Positions 6,394 to 7,625 of a stretch of DNA of 7,625 bases are shown piece after piece (position 1 is the stretch's first letter; each line of letters begins with the position of its first letter). Source of the stretch: Falsiroseomonas sp038250135. GTDB taxonomy: Bacteria > Pseudomonadota > Alphaproteobacteria > Acetobacterales > Acetobacteraceae. A model generated the notes under the pieces. That model was not told the DNA's origin and searched no databases. It worked only from the letters and a program-made list of their open reading frames with translations. The stretch is taken from contig JBBSCP010000233.1 of NCBI GenBank assembly GCA_038250135.1, positions 1 to 7,625 of the forward strand, written 5' to 3'. The position numbers and the translations under genes were made by a program.

Positions 6394-6619
6394 ATGTGCC
6401 TTCATCCCGAAGTGGCACTGGACCATCGACGCGGGTCGGTCGTGCCTCGACATCGTGCAGCGGCTACACGCGGTTGAAGCGGCCATTGCCAAGGCCAAAC
6501 GCACCCTGATCCATGACCATCTCGACCATCGCCTGGACGATGTCGTCGGTGCGATCCCCCGGGTCGACCGCTGGCCAATCGATGCTTTGACCGTTACTGA
6601 TCCAGCCGCGTCCCCCTAA
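6394..6619 (+). pseudogene. CsoR/RcnR-family metal-sensing repressor, degraded
   Basis: Intact relatives are about 90-residue all-helical repressors that release DNA when they bind Cu(I), Ni/Co or formaldehyde. The ATG at 6394 begins MCLHPEVA, like the family's M-H-x-H-P-E start, but the first helix (the R-L-x-R-x-x-G-H-L segment) is missing and the frame changes near 6419. From there TIDAGRSCLDIVQRLHAVEA, then AIAKAKRTLIHDHLDHRLDD and VVGAIPR, is plainly family. The C-x25-H-x4-C ligand positions of CsoR fall at TGC 6443, CAT 6518 and CGC 6530: the first two are kept, the third is Arg. The C-terminus (after PIDAL) is also altered and runs to a TAA at 6617-6619, 26 bases inside the convergent copper ATPase gene. 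Loss of helix 1 and of a ligand indicates a non-functional sensor, probably the former copper regulator of the adjacent ATPase (inference). Confidence 0.78.
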
Positions 6620-7625
6620 GCCGAAGCGCATTCCCGACCACACTCACCGAAGACAGCGCCATCGCCGCCGCCGCGATGATGGGCGACAGCAGAATGCCGA
6701 ACATCGGATACAGCACGCCCGCCGCGATCGGCACACCGGCCGCGTTGTAGGCGAAGGCAAAAAACAGGTTCTGCCGGATGTTGCCCATCACGGCCTCGGA
6801 CAGCCGCCGCGCCCGCACGATCCCCATCAGATCCCCGCCGAGCAGCGTGATGCCGGCACTTTCGATCGCGACCGCCGTGCCGGTTCCCATGGCGATGCCG
6901 ACCTCGGCCGCGGCCAGCGCCGGCGCATCGTTCACGCCATCGCCCGCCATCGCCACGCGGCGTCCCTCGGCCTTCAGCTTTTCGATGATGCGCTGCTTGT
7001 CCTCGGGCAAGACCTCGGCCTCGACCTCGGTGATGCCGAGCCGCCGTGCCACGGCCTCGGCCGTGGTGCGGTTGTCGCCGGTCAGCATCACCACCCGCAC
7101 GCCTTCCTTCGCAAGGCCCGCCAGCGCCGCCGCCGTCGTCTCCTTCACCGGGTCGGCCACGGCGACGATTCCGAAGGCGCGGCCGTCCACCGCGACGAAG
7201 AACACGGTGGCGCCATCGCCACGCAGACGCTCAGCCTCCGCCGAAAGGACGCTGACATCCACCTGGGCTTCGTCCATCAGGCGCGCGTTGCCGACGGCGA
7301 CCTGGCGTCCTTCCACCGCGCCGGTCACGCCGCGGCCGGTGGGGGCGTCGAAGCCCTCCACTGCGGGCACGGCGATGCCGCGCTGCTCCGCGGCCCGCAC
7401 CACGGCTTCTGCCAAGGGGTGCTGGCTTGGCCGCTCCAGCCCCGCGGCCAGTCGCAGCACATCGTTCTCATCGACACCCTCCGCCGGGACCACCGCGACC
7501 ACGTCAGGACGGCCTTGCGTCAATGTGCCGGTCTTGTCCACGACCCGCGTGTCGATCCGCTCCATCCGCTCCAGCGCCTCGGCGTTCTTGATCAGCACGC
7601 CGGCCTGCGCGCCCCGGCCCACGCC
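6594..7625 (-). CDS. copA: Copper-translocating P1B-type ATPase, C-terminal half (5' end outside window)
   Basis: Inner-membrane pump that exports Cu(I) using ATP. 343 residues are visible of a protein usually 750-850 long; metal-binding domains and TM1-6 lie beyond the right edge. Numbered from the edge: phosphorylation site Asp30 in DKTGTLT, nucleotide-domain His-Pro (69-70, SQHPLA), GRGVTG loop (about 98-103), TGDN (182-185), hinge GDGVNDAP (228-235), then TM7 with the Tyr-Asn pair (293-294) and TM8 with M-A-L-S-S (322-326). The YN and MxxSS motifs define the P1B-1 Cu+/Ag+ subgroup. The protein ends LRGTRLDQ and TAA (6594-6596). No lesion is seen, so this pump looks functional. The GTG near 7622 is internal and is not the start. 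The neighbouring CsoR remnant suggests copper-responsive control in an ancestor. Silver specificity or an ActP name are alternatives. Confidence 0.94.
   Translation of the reverse strand, partial: GVGRGAQAGVLIKNAEALERMERIDTRVVDKTGTLTQGRPDVVAVVPAEGVDENDVLRLAAGLERPSQHPLAEAVVRAAEQRGIAVPAVEGFDAPTGRGVTGAVEGRQVAVGNARLMDEAQVDVSVLSAEAERLRGDGATVFFVAVDGRAFGIVAVADPVKETTAAALAGLAKEGVRVVMLTGDNRTTAEAVARRLGITEVEAEVLPEDKQRIIEKLKAEGRRVAMAGDGVNDAPALAAAEVGIAMGTGTAVAIESAGITLLGGDLMGIVRARRLSEAVMGNIRQNLFFAFAYNAAGVPIAAGVLYPMFGILLSPIIAAAAMALSSVSVVGNALRLRGTRLDQ

Noticed and set aside
1..7625. CRISPR array, tRNA/rRNA genes, defence or biosynthetic system
   Set aside because: No regularly spaced repeats, no tRNA-like cloverleaf and no nuclease, toxin or synthase cluster were found on either strand. 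A previously undescribed system is not supported by the sequence.

Overview
This is a high-GC window with strong codon bias. It most resembles an alphaproteobacterium, probably Acetobacteraceae/Rhodospirillales (Roseomonas-like). That placement rests on the rnr - S41 peptidase - rpmG order, the L33 sequence and the CTTGAC-type -35 elements. No database search was possible.

Layout. (1) Positions 1-3519 hold ordinary conserved genes on the + strand: the 3' part of rnr (RNase R), a periplasmic S41/CtpA-type processing protease whose reading frame overlaps the end of rnr, and a 57-codon rpmG (ribosomal protein L33). (2) Positions 3520-6600 look like a decay zone. It contains an N-terminal fragment of a class I/II aminotransferase with an in-frame TGA (- strand), a LysR regulator with two frameshifts, a TAG and an apparent in-frame deletion (+ strand), one apparently intact small gene of the DUF488/YeaO family (- strand), the shattered N-terminal part of an IS3-type transposase (- strand), and a CsoR/RcnR-family metal sensor that lost its first helix and its third metal ligand (+ strand). 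Between these lie stretches I could not assign. (3) From 6594 to the right edge is the 3' half of a copper P1B-type ATPase (copA-like, - strand), which looks intact and functional.

How the genes relate. The left block is translation, RNA turnover and envelope proteolysis housekeeping. The right edge is copper export, with the dead CsoR-type sensor next to it, convergent and overlapping the ATPase 3' end. The middle has the marks of relaxed selection: several independent nonsense and indel lesions in unrelated genes, plus an IS remnant. I found no convincing new multi-gene system. The points most worth checking are the missing start codon of the S41 protease, the disabled metal sensor beside copA, and a good LysR-type T-N11-A operator left in front of a dead regulator.
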